From contig CAVUHL010000003.1 of assembly GCA_963741305.1 (NCBI GenBank), forward strand, positions 2,790,001 through 2,854,000: 64,000 nucleotides of DNA, in the 5' to 3' direction. A program made the position numbers and the translations under genes. This DNA comes from DATMER01 sp963741305 (GTDB taxonomy: Bacteria > Acidobacteriota > Thermoanaerobaculia > Multivoradales > UBA5704). Of the stretch, positions 15,461 through 56,825 are shown in pieces. The number at the start of each line of letters is the position of its first letter. The first letter of the stretch is position 1. A model generated the notes under the pieces. It saw nothing but the letters and a program-made list of their open reading frames with translations. It had not been told where the DNA came from and ran no database searches.

Positions 15461-16800
15461 TTAGGAAGCGGCGCCAGCGCCGCGGGTCCGGTAATCGTTC
15501 ACGAACCAGCGCAGTACGTCTCCGCAACGCTGCGCCAGCGCCTTGACAGTTTCAACCTTGTGCAGATTTGTGTTGTGTTCCCACTTGATCAGCATCTTGT
15601 CCTTGATCACGTAGGCACCGATCGTGATCGGGCAGAGCCTCCGGGTGTGACGGTCCTGGTGATAGCCGCCGAACGTGTCGACCTTGGCCAACCGTCCGAG
15701 CTCCTTCGTGTTATCCGGGCCGAGGTAGTTGAAAAATACCTGCGGCTCCAGGGCTTTGTTCATGTGCGCCACGACGTCGGGATCGCTGCTCAGGTAGCGC
15801 AGGATGCCGAAGCCGGTGCCGCCGTGCGGGATGCGGCGGAGCTGACGGTTCAGCTCCCGCGCACTCGCGATCAGGTCCGGGTCCGGCCCCATGTCGAGCA
15901 GCACCGGATAGATGGTGTTGAACCAGCCCACCGTGCGGGTCAGGTCCATGTCGTCGTAGAGCGCTTCGCGCCCGTGTCCGAGGAGATAGATCGGCAGCGA
16001 GCGCGTACCGACCCAGGTTTCGAACGCGGACAGAACGGCCGCCACCAGCACGGCATCGATCTGCACGCCGAGGAAACGCGGCACTTTCTGCAGGAGGACC
16101 TCGGTCTCCTCCTGATCGAATTCCGCCGGCTGGAAGCGCGCCGTCACCCAGTTGTTCGGCCCGAGGTCGTGATCCATCGGGAACCGGGGAGGGTTGTGCG
16201 GCGCCTGCGCCAGCCAGTAGTCCAGCTCCTGTTGCGGCATGCCGCCGGGCTTCGCGCGCTCCGCCAGGCGGTCCGCCCACTGGCGGGCCGAGGTCGTCTT
16301 GCGCGGCACCTCGATCGGCAATCCGGCGTCGAGCTGCCGGTATGCGGCGTCCAGGTCGTCCAGCAGGATGGGCCAGGAGTTGATGTCGCCGGACATGTAC
16401 TGCGCGGCGATATGGAGGAACCGCACCTTGCCCGGCTCGTGGTCGAACAGGGCGATGCGCACCAGGTTGCCTTCTGACATCTTGCAGCTTACTACAAGCT
16501 GGCGGACGGCCATGCCCATCGCCCTGAGCCGCTTGTCTTCGGGGATGGCCGAGAGGTCGACGCGCAGCAGGTTGACTGGAGCGCCCGGCGGGTCGATGAA
16601 CAGGCCCATGTCCTTACCCTCCCCCACCGTGCGCACGCGCAGGTTGTCGTGGTGGAACATGACGTGCTCCATCGCGCGCCGGAACAGGTCCACCCGCAGG
16701 TCGCCGTCCTTGGGCTCGAACAGCATGCCGACGGTGTGGAAGTCGGGGTTGGGGTGCTGCTGCTCCAGGAAGTGGAGCTGCGCCGGCGTCCAGGGGAGCG
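15461..16800 (-). other. Terminal epimerisation-like domain of synthetase F with altered active site
   Basis: Residues about 1100-1535 of synthetase F belong to the epimerisation branch of the condensation superfamily: LPWTPAQLHFLEQ, GHGREALYDDMDLTRTVGWF NTIYPV and FFNYLGPDNT. The HHxxxDG active-site motif is replaced by IAAQYMSGD (about residue 1228, near 16395-16421), so both histidines are gone. The carrier before it is loaded with Gly by the code of this module, which cannot be epimerised. The domain is followed directly by the stop codon, so it is the end of the visible assembly line. Confidence 0.8.
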
Positions 16801-19800
16801 GGCCCGCGTAGGGCGCCTGTTCCGCCACGATCTCGATGGTGCCGGCGACCGTCGCCAGCTCGGCCACGGTGCGGTGCTGGAAGACCTGCTTGGTGGTGAT
16901 GCCCATGGCGGCCTTGTTCGCCTTGGTGACCACGCGGATGACCAGCAGCGAGTCGCCGCCAAGCTCGAAGAAGTCGTCGTTGATGCCCACCCGCTCGAGG
17001 TTGAGGAGCTCCTGCCAGAGGCCGCAGAAAAACTCTTCTTTCTCGTTGCTCGGGGCCACATATTCGCGGGCGGCGGTGGCGCGGTCCGGAGCCGGCAGGG
17101 CGCGGCGGTCCACCTTGCCGTTGGGCGTCAGCGGCATCGCCTCCAGGAAGGTATAGAGGGCGGGCACCATGTACTCCGGCAGCTTCTCCTTGAGCCAGGC
17201 GCGGAGGTCGGTCACGCTCGGCGCGGTGGCTCCCGGAGCAGGCACGGCGTAGGCCGCGAGCTGCTTGTTGCCCGGCGTGTCCTCGCGCGCCACGACCACG
17301 CCCTGAAGGAGGGCGGGGTGCTCTTCGAGCGCGGACTCGATGTCGCCCAGCTCGATGCGGTAGCCGCGCACTTTCACCTGGTGATCGATGCGGCCGAGGA
17401 AGTCGATGCGGCCGTCGGCCAGGTGCCGGGCGAGGTCGCCGGTCCGGTAGAGGCGCGCGCCCGGATCCTGCCGCTCTTCCGCGAACGGATGGGCGATGAA
17501 CTTCTCAGCGGTGAGGCCCGGCCGGCCGCGGTAGCCGCGCGACAGGCCCGCGCCGCCGATCAGCAGCTCGCCGGGCACGCCGACCGGCACCGGCTTGAGC
17601 TGCCGTGAGACGACGTAGATCTCGGTGTTGTCCAGCGGGCGACCGATCGTGATCGGTCCGGCCGATTCCACCCGGTCGAGAGTCGACCAGATCGTGGCCT
17701 CGGTGGGGCCGTAGACGTTCCACAGCGAGCCGCAGGCTCCGAGGAGCTGGTTCGCGAGGTCGCGCGGCAGCGCCTCGCCGCCGCAGAGGATCTTGAGATG
17801 GCGGTCCCCCAGCCATCCCGCCGCCAGCAGCAGGCGCCAGGTCGCGGGCGTGGCCTGCATGGCGGTGACGCCCTTGGTCTCCAGGATTTCCTTGAGCTTT
17901 TCGCCGGCCTGCGTGGTCTCGCGCGACACCAGCAACAGCCGCGCGCCGCAGACGAGCGGCAGGTAAAGCTCGAGGCCCGCGATGTCGAAGGAGAGCGTGG
18001 TCACAGCGAGCAGCGTGTCCGCGCTCGTCAGCCCGGGCTTCTTGCTCATCGAGTTGAGGAAGTTGACCACGGCCGAGTGCGGGATCTGCACGCCCTTCGG
18101 CCGGCCGGTCGAGCCCGAGGTGTAGATGACGTAGGCGAGGCTCTGCGGCGAGGTATTGCTTTCCAAAGGCTCCGCGCTTTGCGCCGCGATAACCGCGGCA
18201 TCGCGATCGACCGCCACGACCTGGGCATCGTGCCTGGGCAGCCGCTCGAGCAGGCTCTCCTGCGTGACCAGCACGGGCACGCGCGAGTCCTCGAACATGT
18301 GCGTGAGGCGCTCCTTCGGGTACTCCGGATCGATCGGCACGTAGGCGCCGCCCGACTTGAGCACCGCGAGCACGCCGACCAGCATGTCGAGCGAGCGCTC
18401 CATGGCGAGGCCGACCAGGACATCGGATTCGACGCCGAGCTGGCGCAGGTGGCGCGCCAGGCGGTTCGCCCGCCGGTCGAGCTCAGAGTAGGTCAGGCGG
18501 CTGTCCTCGAACTCAACCGCGATTGACTCCGGCGCCTGCTTGACCTGTTCCTCGATCCAGCCGTGGAGCGTGGTGGGAGGAACCTCGGCCTGGGTCGCGT
18601 TCAGGTCCACGATCACCTGGCGGCGCTCTTCGCCGGAGAGCAGCGGCAGCTCGGAGAGCCGCACGTCGGGCGTGGCGGTCACCGTCTCCAGCAGCCGCGT
18701 GTAGTGGCCGATCAGGCGCGTGATCGTCGCGCGGTCGAAGAGGTCGGTGTTGTACTCGACGAAGGCCTCGATACCCTTGGGCGTATCTGTCAGATAAAAG
18801 GTCAGCTCCGTCTTCGAGGTGCGGCTGTCGATCGCGACCGGCCGCAGCTTGAGGCCCGGCAGGTCGAGGGCCTCGCCCGGCGCGTTGAGCAGGATGAGCA
18901 TCACCTGGAACAGCGGCGTGCGCGCCATGTCGCGCGACGGGTTGAGCTCTTCCACCAACTTCTCGAAGGGTACGTCCTGGTGGGCATAAGCATCGAGCGA
19001 AACATCACGCTCGCGGCGCAGCAGCTCGCGGAACGTCGGGTCTCCCGACAGGTCGGTGCGCAGCACCAGGCTGTTGGCAAAGAAACCGATCAATCCTTCG
19101 ATCTCGGGCAGTCGCCGGTTGGCGATGAGCGTACCGATCGAAATGTCCTCCTGGGTCGTCCAGTGATGCAGGAGGGCCTTGTAGGCCGCGGTCAGCACGA
19201 TGAAGAGCGTCGAGCCCTCGCGCTGGGCGAACGTTTTGAGGCTCTGCTGGAGCGGCTCCTCGAAGGCCATGGGGACGGCGACACCGTTGTGCGTGCGCAC
19301 CGCCGGACGCGGCCGGTCGGTGGGCAGCTCGAGCGGCGGCACCGAGCCGAGCTGCCGGCGCCAGTAGGAGAGCTGCTGCTCCAGGACTTCGCCTGAAAGC
19401 CACTGCCGCTGCCAGATGCCGAAGTCGAGGTACTGGATCGGCAGCTCGGGCAGGGGCGAGGGCTGCCCGGCCACGAAGGCGTCGTAAACCGCGGTCAGCT
19501 CGCGGGCGAAGATGCCCATGGACCAGCCGTCGTAGGCGATGTGATGGACGTTGTAATAGAGCAGGTACTCGCGGTCGGCGGTACGGAAGAGCTTGGCCCG
19601 CATGAGCGGCCCGAGGGTCAGGTCGAAGGGCTCCTTGGCGTCGGCGGCGGCCATGCGCAGCGCCTCCGGCCAGGCATCCTCGGCGGTCTTGACGCGCTCG
19701 CGGGTGTCGACGAAGGGCACCTCCATGTCGACCACCTGGGCGATGACCTGGGCCGGTTCGCCCTCGATGGAACGGAAGGTGGTGCGCAGGGTCTCGTGGC

Positions 19801-20101
19801 GGCGCACGACCTCGCGCAAGGCGTGCTGCATGACCTCGCGGTCGAGGTCACCCTCGATGCGGAACGCCTGCGGGATGTTGTACTCCGGGCTCTCGGGCTC
19901 GAACTGGTTCAGGAACCAGAGGCGCTGCTGAGCGAACGAGAGCGGATAGGTCTCGCTCTCGCGGGGCAGCTTGGGGATACGCAAGGTTTCTTCAGCCTGC
20001 TCCTTTTCCTTCTCCCTCTGCTTCTGGAGCTGCTGGAAGAGGAGCGCGCGCTTCTCGAGCGGAAGCTCTGCGATGCGCTTGGCGATATCGGTGTCCGTCA
20101 T
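15461..20101 (-). CDS. Synthetase F: NRPS C-A(Gly)-T-E-like, terminal module
   Basis: The 1546-residue protein starts with a charged docking helix (LPLEKRALLFQQLQKQREKE), then C (about 50-480, VHHIAYDGWS), A (about 500-1000), T (Ser near 1051 in FFELGGDSLL) and an epimerisation-like domain (about 1095-1535). The hand-read adenylation code is DILQLGVIW plus Lys, the glycine type. The GGDS form of the T motif is the one usually paired with epimerisation domains, which fits the domain that follows, but that domain has lost its catalytic histidines. There is no thioesterase or reductase domain. A CGGAGA ribosome binding site precedes the ATG at 20099-20101. It is the last synthetase gene before the exporter, 36 bp after synthetase E. 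Confidence 0.92.
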   Translation of the reverse strand: MTDTDIAKRIAELPLEKRALLFQQLQKQREKEKEQAEETLRIPKLPRESETYPLSFAQQRLWFLNQFEPESPEYNIPQAFRIEGDLDREVMQHALREVVRRHETLRTTFRSIEGEPAQVIAQVVDMEVPFVDTRERVKTAEDAWPEALRMAAADAKEPFDLTLGPLMRAKLFRTADREYLLYYNVHHIAYDGWSMGIFARELTAVYDAFVAGQPSPLPELPIQYLDFGIWQRQWLSGEVLEQQLSYWRRQLGSVPPLELPTDRPRPAVRTHNGVAVPMAFEEPLQQSLKTFAQREGSTLFIVLTAAYKALLHHWTTQEDISIGTLIANRRLPEIEGLIGFFANSLVLRTDLSGDPTFRELLRRERDVSLDAYAHQDVPFEKLVEELNPSRDMARTPLFQVMLILLNAPGEALDLPGLKLRPVAIDSRTSKTELTFYLTDTPKGIEAFVEYNTDLFDRATITRLIGHYTRLLETVTATPDVRLSELPLLSGEERRQVIVDLNATQAEVPPTTLHGWIEEQVKQAPESIAVEFEDSRLTYSELDRRANRLARHLRQLGVESDVLVGLAMERSLDMLVGVLAVLKSGGAYVPIDPEYPKERLTHMFEDSRVPVLVTQESLLERLPRHDAQVVAVDRDAAVIAAQSAEPLESNTSPQSLAYVIYTSGSTGRPKGVQIPHSAVVNFLNSMSKKPGLTSADTLLAVTTLSFDIAGLELYLPLVCGARLLLVSRETTQAGEKLKEILETKGVTAMQATPATWRLLLAAGWLGDRHLKILCGGEALPRDLANQLLGACGSLWNVYGPTEATIWSTLDRVESAGPITIGRPLDNTEIYVVSRQLKPVPVGVPGELLIGGAGLSRGYRGRPGLTAEKFIAHPFAEERQDPGARLYRTGDLARHLADGRIDFLGRIDHQVKVRGYRIELGDIESALEEHPALLQGVVVAREDTPGNKQLAAYAVPAPGATAPSVTDLRAWLKEKLPEYMVPALYTFLEAMPLTPNGKVDRRALPAPDRATAAREYVAPSNEKEEFFCGLWQELLNLERVGINDDFFELGGDSLLVIRVVTKANKAAMGITTKQVFQHRTVAELATVAGTIEIVAEQAPYAGPLPWTPAQLHFLEQQHPNPDFHTVGMLFEPKDGDLRVDLFRRAMEHVMFHHDNLRVRTVGEGKDMGLFIDPPGAPVNLLRVDLSAIPEDKRLRAMGMAVRQLVVSCKMSEGNLVRIALFDHEPGKVRFLHIAAQYMSGDINSWPILLDDLDAAYRQLDAGLPIEVPRKTTSARQWADRLAERAKPGGMPQQELDYWLAQAPHNPPRFPMDHDLGPNNWVTARFQPAEFDQEETEVLLQKVPRFLGVQIDAVLVAAVLSAFETWVGTRSLPIYLLGHGREALYDDMDLTRTVGWFNTIYPVLLDMGPDPDLIASARELNRQLRRIPHGGTGFGILRYLSSDPDVVAHMNKALEPQVFFNYLGPDNTKELGRLAKVDTFGGYHQDRHTRRLCPITIGAYVIKDKMLIKWEHNTNLHKVETVKALAQRCGDVLRWFVNDYRTRGAGAAS

Positions 20102-20137
20102 CTGAATCTCCGTGTTGTGTGTGAAGCGCGAGGCCGA

Positions 20138-33168
<13,031 letters not shown>

Positions 33169-33180
33169 CAAAAACCTTTC

Positions 33181-36100
33181 TTACTCGGCAAGCTCGGCAA
33201 GGAGGTCGTCCAGCTCGTCCTGGTTCAACCCTGCCTCGGAGAATTCGGTTGAAGCGTCGACCGGCGCCTGCAGCTCCGCTGCGTCCGCCACGCCGGAGAG
33301 CCCGGCCACGGTCTGGTTCTGGAACAGCTGGCGCGGAGTGAAGCGAACTCCCAGTTTACGGCTCCGTGTCGCCGCCTGGATGACCAGGATGGAGTCGCCT
33401 CCCAGGGAAAAGAAGTTGTCGTGAATCCCAACGCAGTCGAGCGTGAGGACCTCGGCCCAGACGGCCGCCAGGATCTCCTCGACCGGATTGCGCGGCGCCA
33501 CGGTCTCGGCTCCGCGCACGCCCTCGGGCGCCGCCATGGCGAGCAGGGCGCGGCGGTCGATCTTGCCGTTGGGCGTCAGCGGCAGCGACGGCAGCACCGC
33601 GAAGAGCTGCGGAACCATGTACTCCGGCAGCTTGTCACGCAAGGCGCTGCGCAGCGCCTCGGGATCTCCGTCATGGAGCGCAAGATAGGCCACGAGGCGC
33701 TTGCTGCCCGGCACGTCTTCCCGCACCACGACGGCGCATTCGCGCACCGCCGGCTGCGCGCTCAGGACTGCCTCGATCTCGCCAAGCTCGATGCGGAAGC
33801 CCCGGATCTTCACCTGATGGTCCACCCGGCCAAGGAATTCCAGCGTTCCATCCTGCGCTTTGACCCGAGAACTGCGGCGCACCAGGTCTCCGGTGCGATA
33901 GAGCCGGGCGCCGGGACGGTCCGCGAACGGGTCGGGGACGAAGCGCTCGGCGGTAAGGTCGGGCCGGCCCAGATAGCCGCGGGCGAGCCCCTCTCCACCG
34001 ATGTAGAGCTCGCCCGGACCGCCGGAGGGCACCGGCTCCAGGCCACGCTCGAAGCGGTCGAGAAGGTAGATCTCCGTGTTCGCGATGGCGCCGCCCAGGG
34101 GCATCGGACGGGAGCCATCAGCGTCAGCAGCGGAGACCGGGTGGACGGCAGACCAGACGGTGGTTTCGGTCGGGCCGTAGACGTTCCACAGCTCCTGCGT
34201 CCGGGCCAGCAGCTCGCGGGCGAGGTCTGGCGGCAGGGCTTCTCCACCGCAGAGCACCTTCAGCCCCGGGCTCCCCTCCCAGCCAGCCTCCAGCAGCACG
34301 CGCCAAGTCGCGGGCGTGGCCTGCATCACCGTGGCGCCGGAGCCTGCGATCCTCTCCATGAGGCGGAGGCCGTCGGCGGCCGTCTCGCGGTCCACCAGCT
34401 CGATGCGCCCGCCCCGGGAGAGCGGCAGGAACAGCTCCAGCACGGCGATGTCGAAGGCGATCGTTGTCACCGCGAGCAGCGTGTCGTCCGGGCCGAGCCT
34501 CGGCTGCCGCGCCATGGAGGCCAGGAAGTTGACCGCGCCGCGCTGGCGCACGGCCACTCCCTTAGGGCGTCCGGTCGAGCCCGAGGTGTAGATCACATAC
34601 GCCAGGTTCTCCGGGCCGGCGAGCGGCTCCGGGTTTGCCGTGCTCTCACCCGACAGGTCGAGCTGATCGAAATCGCTCTGCGTGAGGACGACCGACGCGC
34701 GGCTGTCCTCCAGCACCCACCCAATTCGATCTGCCGGGTAGCTCGGGTCCAGTGGAACGTAGGCGCCGCCAGCCTTGAGCACGCCGAGCAGGGCGGTGAC
34801 CATGGCCGGCGAGCGCTCCAGGCAGACCGCGACCAGGCGCTCCGGCCGGACCCCGAGACCGCGCAGATGGTGGGCCAGTTGGTTCGCCCGGGCGTTCAGC
34901 TCGGCGTAGGTGAGGCTCTCCTCTTCGTGCGCGATGGCGACCGCTTCGGGCCGCTCCGCGGCGCGCTCCTCGAAGAGCTGGTGGAGCAGGCGCGGAGGCA
35001 CTTCGGCCTCCGTGCGATTGCCGGCCGACAACAGCTCTTGCCGCTCCTCCACCCCGAGCATCGGCAGCTCGGAGAGGCGCCGCCCGGGAGCCTCCACGAT
35101 CCCCTGCAGGAGGTTGCGGACATGCCCGAGGAGACGCTCCGCGGTCGCGGCGTCGAACAGGTCGGAGGCATACTCCAGGCGCGCCAGCATCCCCCCTTGA
35201 GACAAGGGGAAGACGAAGAGCGAGAGATCGAACTGGGTCCGGCCGGCCTCGAGCTCCAGCGGCATCAGGATGAGCCCCGCCAAGTCCAGGCGGGAGGCTG
35301 GGAGGTTCTGCAGCGCGAGCATGACCTGGAACACCGGCGAGTGGCTCAGGTCGCGCTCCAGCTGCAGCTCGTCGACCAGGCGCTCGAACGGAATGTCCTG
35401 TTGAGCGTAGGCTCCGAGCGCCATCTGCCGCACACGGCGGGCGAGCTCGTCGAACCCCGGGTCGCCGGACAGCTCGACGCGCAGCGCCAGGGTGTTGGCG
35501 AACATCCCGATCAGATCTTCCAGCTCGGCCCGGCCGCGGTTCGCAATTGGGGTGCCCACGACGACATCGGGTTGACTGCCGTAACGGGTCAGCAACGTGG
35601 CGAACGCACCGAGCAGGGTCATGAATGGAGTCGCGCCGAGGCGCCGGCTCACCGCCTCCAGGCGTTCTGCGAGGTCGCTCCCGAAAGAGAGATAGGCACG
35701 GCTGCCGCGATTGCTCTGCACAGCCTGACGCGGACGGTCGAGAGGGAGATCCACGACCTGGGGCGCACCTCCGAGCTGGAACTTCCACCAGGCAAGCCGC
35801 TCCTCCAGCACGGCCCCGCTAAGCCAGTTGCGCTGCCAGGCGGCGTAATCCACATACTGGATCGGGAGCTCCGGCAGGGTTGCCTCATCGCCCCGATAGA
35901 ACGCGCCCAGCTCGCGCACGAAGATGCCCAGGGACCACCCGTCGGACACGATGTGATGCATGCCCAACAGGAGGGCGTGCTCGCGCTCGCCCAGCCGTAG
36001 CAGGGCGAAGCGCACGAGCGGTCCGAGCTCCAGGTAGTAAGGCCGGCGAGCCTCGGCCGTGGCGATGCGGTGGACTTCCGCCTCCCGAGCGCTGGCCGGC

Positions 36101-39100
36101 AGGGCCGACAAGTCGAACATCGGCAGAGGAAGCGGCGGGGGCTCCACGATCATCTGCCGCGGCTGCCCATCCTCCTCCACGAACACGGTGCGCAGCGCCT
36201 CATGGCGACGGACGACCCCGCTGAGCGCCCGGGTCAGGGCGACGACGTCTAGCGCGCCTTCCAGGCGCACCCCGCCCGCGAGGTTGTAGGCATAGCCTCC
36301 CGGCTCGAGCTGGTCCAGGAACCAGAGCCGCTGCTGGGCGAACGACGTCGGCAGAGCCCCGGTTCGCGGCACCCGCACCAGGGGCGGCACCATCGTTTGG
36401 AGATCACCCTCCTGCGCCCGCTCGGCCAGGGCGGCGAAGCCGGCCAGCGTGGGCTCCTCGAAGACGGCGCGCATCGGCAGGTCCACGCCGAGCACGGTGC
36501 GGACGCGCGAGATCATCCGCGTAGCCAGAAGCGACTGCCCGCCAAGCTCGAAGAAGCTGTCCTCCGGCGCGACATCGGCTACCCTGAGCAGGTCGGACCA
36601 GATGCCGGCCAGCAGCTCCTCAACGGGGCTCTTCTCCACGAGCCGGCCGGCTTCGCGCCGATTTTCGGCCGAAAAGGCCGAAGGGGCCGGAGGCGGCAAG
36701 GCCCGACGATCCACCTTGCCGGTGCGGGTCAGCGGCAGCGCCGGCAGGGTCACGAACGAAGTCGGGACCATGTAGTCCGGCAGGCGCGCGGCCAGGAACG
36801 TGCGCAGGTCGCGCAGCACGGGAACGACGTCCGCTTGTAGGAGAGAGCCCACCAGATAACCGACGAGCCGGCGGTCACCGGGCCGGTCCTCTCGCACGAT
36901 CACCACGCACTCGCGCACTCCCGGGAAGCGGGCCAGGGCCGCCTCCACCTCACCTAGCTCGATACGGAACCCGCGGAGCTTGACCTGGAAGTCCGCCCGG
37001 CCAGCGAATTCCACGCCGCCTTCCGGCAGATACCGCCCGAGATCTCCGATCTTGTAGACGCGGTCTCCCTCTTCCGGGACAGCCACCAGGGGATTGGGCA
37101 GGAACCGCTCGGCCGTGAGCGCCTCGTCGCCGAGGTAGCCGCGAGCGAGATTCCGGCTGCGCAGATAAATCTCCCCCGCCTCTCCGATGCCGGCCAGCCG
37201 GCCCGCCGGATTGAGCACCAGGAGCTGGCATCCTTCCTCGCCGCCCATCCCGCGGCCCAGAGGCAGGACCTCCTTGCCCAGACGCGAGCCGTCGCGCGGC
37301 ACTTCGAAGAAAGAGACCGACCGCTGCGTCTCGGTCGAGCCATACAGGTTCACGCACACCACCGAGGGAGCGAGCCTCTGCAGGTGCTCGACGTCGCCTT
37401 TCTTGAGCAGGTCTCCCACCACGAACGCGTGTCGCAGATCCGGCAGCTCAGGGATGCGCTCAGGCCCGGTGTCCGCCGAGTCGAGCACCATCTCCATCAT
37501 GGCCGGAGTGAGGTGCAGGACCGTCACCCGCTCGCTCCGCAGCCAGCCGGCGAGGTACCCGGGTGACCCGATCCCGTCCGGATCGGGCAGAACCATCTCG
37601 GCGCCGAACCAGATGGGCGTGAACACATCGCGCTGCAAGGGGTCGTGCGACAGCGCCGAGAGCATGCCGAAGCGGTCGTCCCCACCCAGGCTGAAGCGCT
37701 CCCCCATCCATGGATAGAAGTGCGTGAGCGGACCATGCCGTCCGACCACCCCCTTCGGGATGCCGGTAGAGCCTGAGGTGAACGTGATGCACGCCGCGTC
37801 GTCCGGTCCCACGCGCACTCCCGGATCGCTCTCCGGAAAACCGGAAAGCGCATCCAGGTCCACGCGGCGGAGGGATGCTGCAACCTCCTGCACCTCCGCC
37901 GGTGGCGGAGGTGCGCCGGGCACGCTGATCCAGGCGGCTGGCCTGCCGATGCGCAGGTAGTCGAGCAGGCGCGGTACCGGGTAGGCCGGATCGAGGACCA
38001 TGAAGGCCGCGCCGGCCTTGAGCGTGCCCATCAGGGCCTGGACCAGGGGAGCGCTGCGATGGGCCCAGACGGCAACGGCATCCCCCTTCGCCACTCCACT
38101 GGAGACCAGGAAGTGAGCGAGCTGGTTGGCGCGGTGCTCCAGCTCGGCGTAGGTCCAGGAGGTCCCCCGGGCATCGCGGACCGCGATGCGCTCCGGATGC
38201 CGGGCTGCGCTGCGGGAGAGGGCCTCGTGCACGGCCCCGCGCCATTCTCCGCCGAGCCGCTGAGCAGGGTCCGGTAGCAGGACAGCGGACTCAGGAGTCA
38301 CCAGCGACAGGTCGCCGATCCGGCGCTCCGGGTGTGCCGAGGCCTGCTCCAGCAGGGACTGGAGCTGGCGCATCATCTCCACCATGCGTTCCCGGTCGAA
38401 GAGGTCGGCGTTGTAGACCAGGTTGCACTGGAACGAGTCCGCCAGCTCGTGGACGTACAGGGTGAAGTCGAACTTGGATTCAGGCTCGCCGAGCCGCACC
38501 GGATCGATCTGGAGCCCCGGCAGCTCCAGAGACAAGTCCGAGAGCGACACGAAGTTGAACAGGATCTGGAAAATGGGCGTGCGGCTGAGCTGCCGCTCGG
38601 GCTGGAGCTCCTCCAGCAGGCGCTCAAAGGGGAGCGCCTGGTAGTGGTAGGCACCGAGCACCGCGCTCTTGACACGGCCGAGCAGCTCGCGAAAGGTGGG
38701 TTCGCCCGAGAGGTCTGTACGCAGCACGAGGGTGTTGAGGAACAGGCCGATGAGCCCTTCGACCTCGACCCGGCTGCGGCCGGCGCTGGGCGAGCCGACG
38801 ACGACGTCGTCCTGGCCCGAGAGGCGGGACAGGAGGAGCTGGAACGCGCCCAGCATGGTCATGAAAAGCGAGGTCCCCTCCCTCAGCGACAGCTCGCGGA
38901 GCCTCGCGGTCAGGGCTGCCGGGAACACGAGCACCGTGTTGCTCCCGCGATGGGTCTGCACCGGCGGACGCAGCCGATCGACCGGCATCTCCAGAGCGGG
39001 CGGGATACCGGCCAGCCGCTCACGCCAGTACGAGAGCTGCTCTTCCAGGACCGGCCCCTGCAGCCACGCCCGCTGCCAGATGGAAAAATCGGCATACTGC

Positions 39101-39743
39101 ACCGGCAGCTCGGGCAGCGGCGAGGGCTTGCCGTCCAGAAAGGCGCTGTAGAGCACCGCCAGCTCGCGATAGAAGATCCCGAAGGACCAGCCGTCCGAGA
39201 CGATGTGGTGCATGTCCAGCAGGAGCATGTGCTCCTCGGGCGCGAGCCGCACCAGCGCAGCCCGGAACAGAGGCCCCCGCTGGAGATCGAATGGGCGCTT
39301 GTCCTCGATCAGAAGCCGCCTCTCCTCGACGGCATGGGCTTCCTTCGGAAGATTGGAGAGGTCGGCCAGAGTCAGGTGGAAGCTCCCGGGCGTGAGGACC
39401 ACCTGCACCGGTTCGTCCTCGCGCTCGAGGAAGGTGGTGCGCAGGGACTCGTGGCGACGGACGATCTCTTCCAGCGCGCGCTCCAGAGCCTCCCTGTCCA
39501 ATACGCCGCGCAGGCGGATGGCCGAGGGCATGTTATAGGCGGTGCTCCCCGGCTCCAGCTTGTCGAGCAGCCAGAGCCGCTGCTGGCTGAACGAGAGCGG
39601 CGCCGGGTCGGGACCAGCGCGCCGGGTCACCCCAACGGGCTTCCCTGCCGGCCCTTCGGCGGCCCTCTTCTTTTTCATCCGCAGGACGAGTAGGGCGAGC
39701 TTCTCCGGAGAGAGATCGCCTGTCCGCCTGGACAGGTCATCGG

Positions 39744-39747
<4 letters not shown>
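33181..39747 (-). CDS. Synthetase C: NRPS C-A(Lys2/aminoadipate-like)-T-C-A(Gly)-T
   Basis: The 2188-residue protein begins with a docking helix (LSPEKLALLVLRMKKKRAAE). Module 1: C (45-480, MHHIVSDGWS), A (500-1010) and T (Ser near 1072, GGQSLL). This A domain has SHDPLQRD in place of the usual FDxSxxE core and NLYGSTETQR at A5; the code reads DPRHFVLRS, very close to the aminoadipate reductase (Lys2) signature as I recall it. Module 2: C (1110-1540), A (1560-2070) with glycine-type code DILQLGVVW, and T (Ser near 2119, GGDSIL). The GGDS form usually precedes an epimerisation domain, but none follows. The tail LNQDELDDLLAELAE is a likely docking helix. The start overlaps the stop of B by 4 bp. 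Confidence 0.92.
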
Positions 39748-56821
<17,074 letters not shown>

Positions 56822-56825
<4 letters not shown>

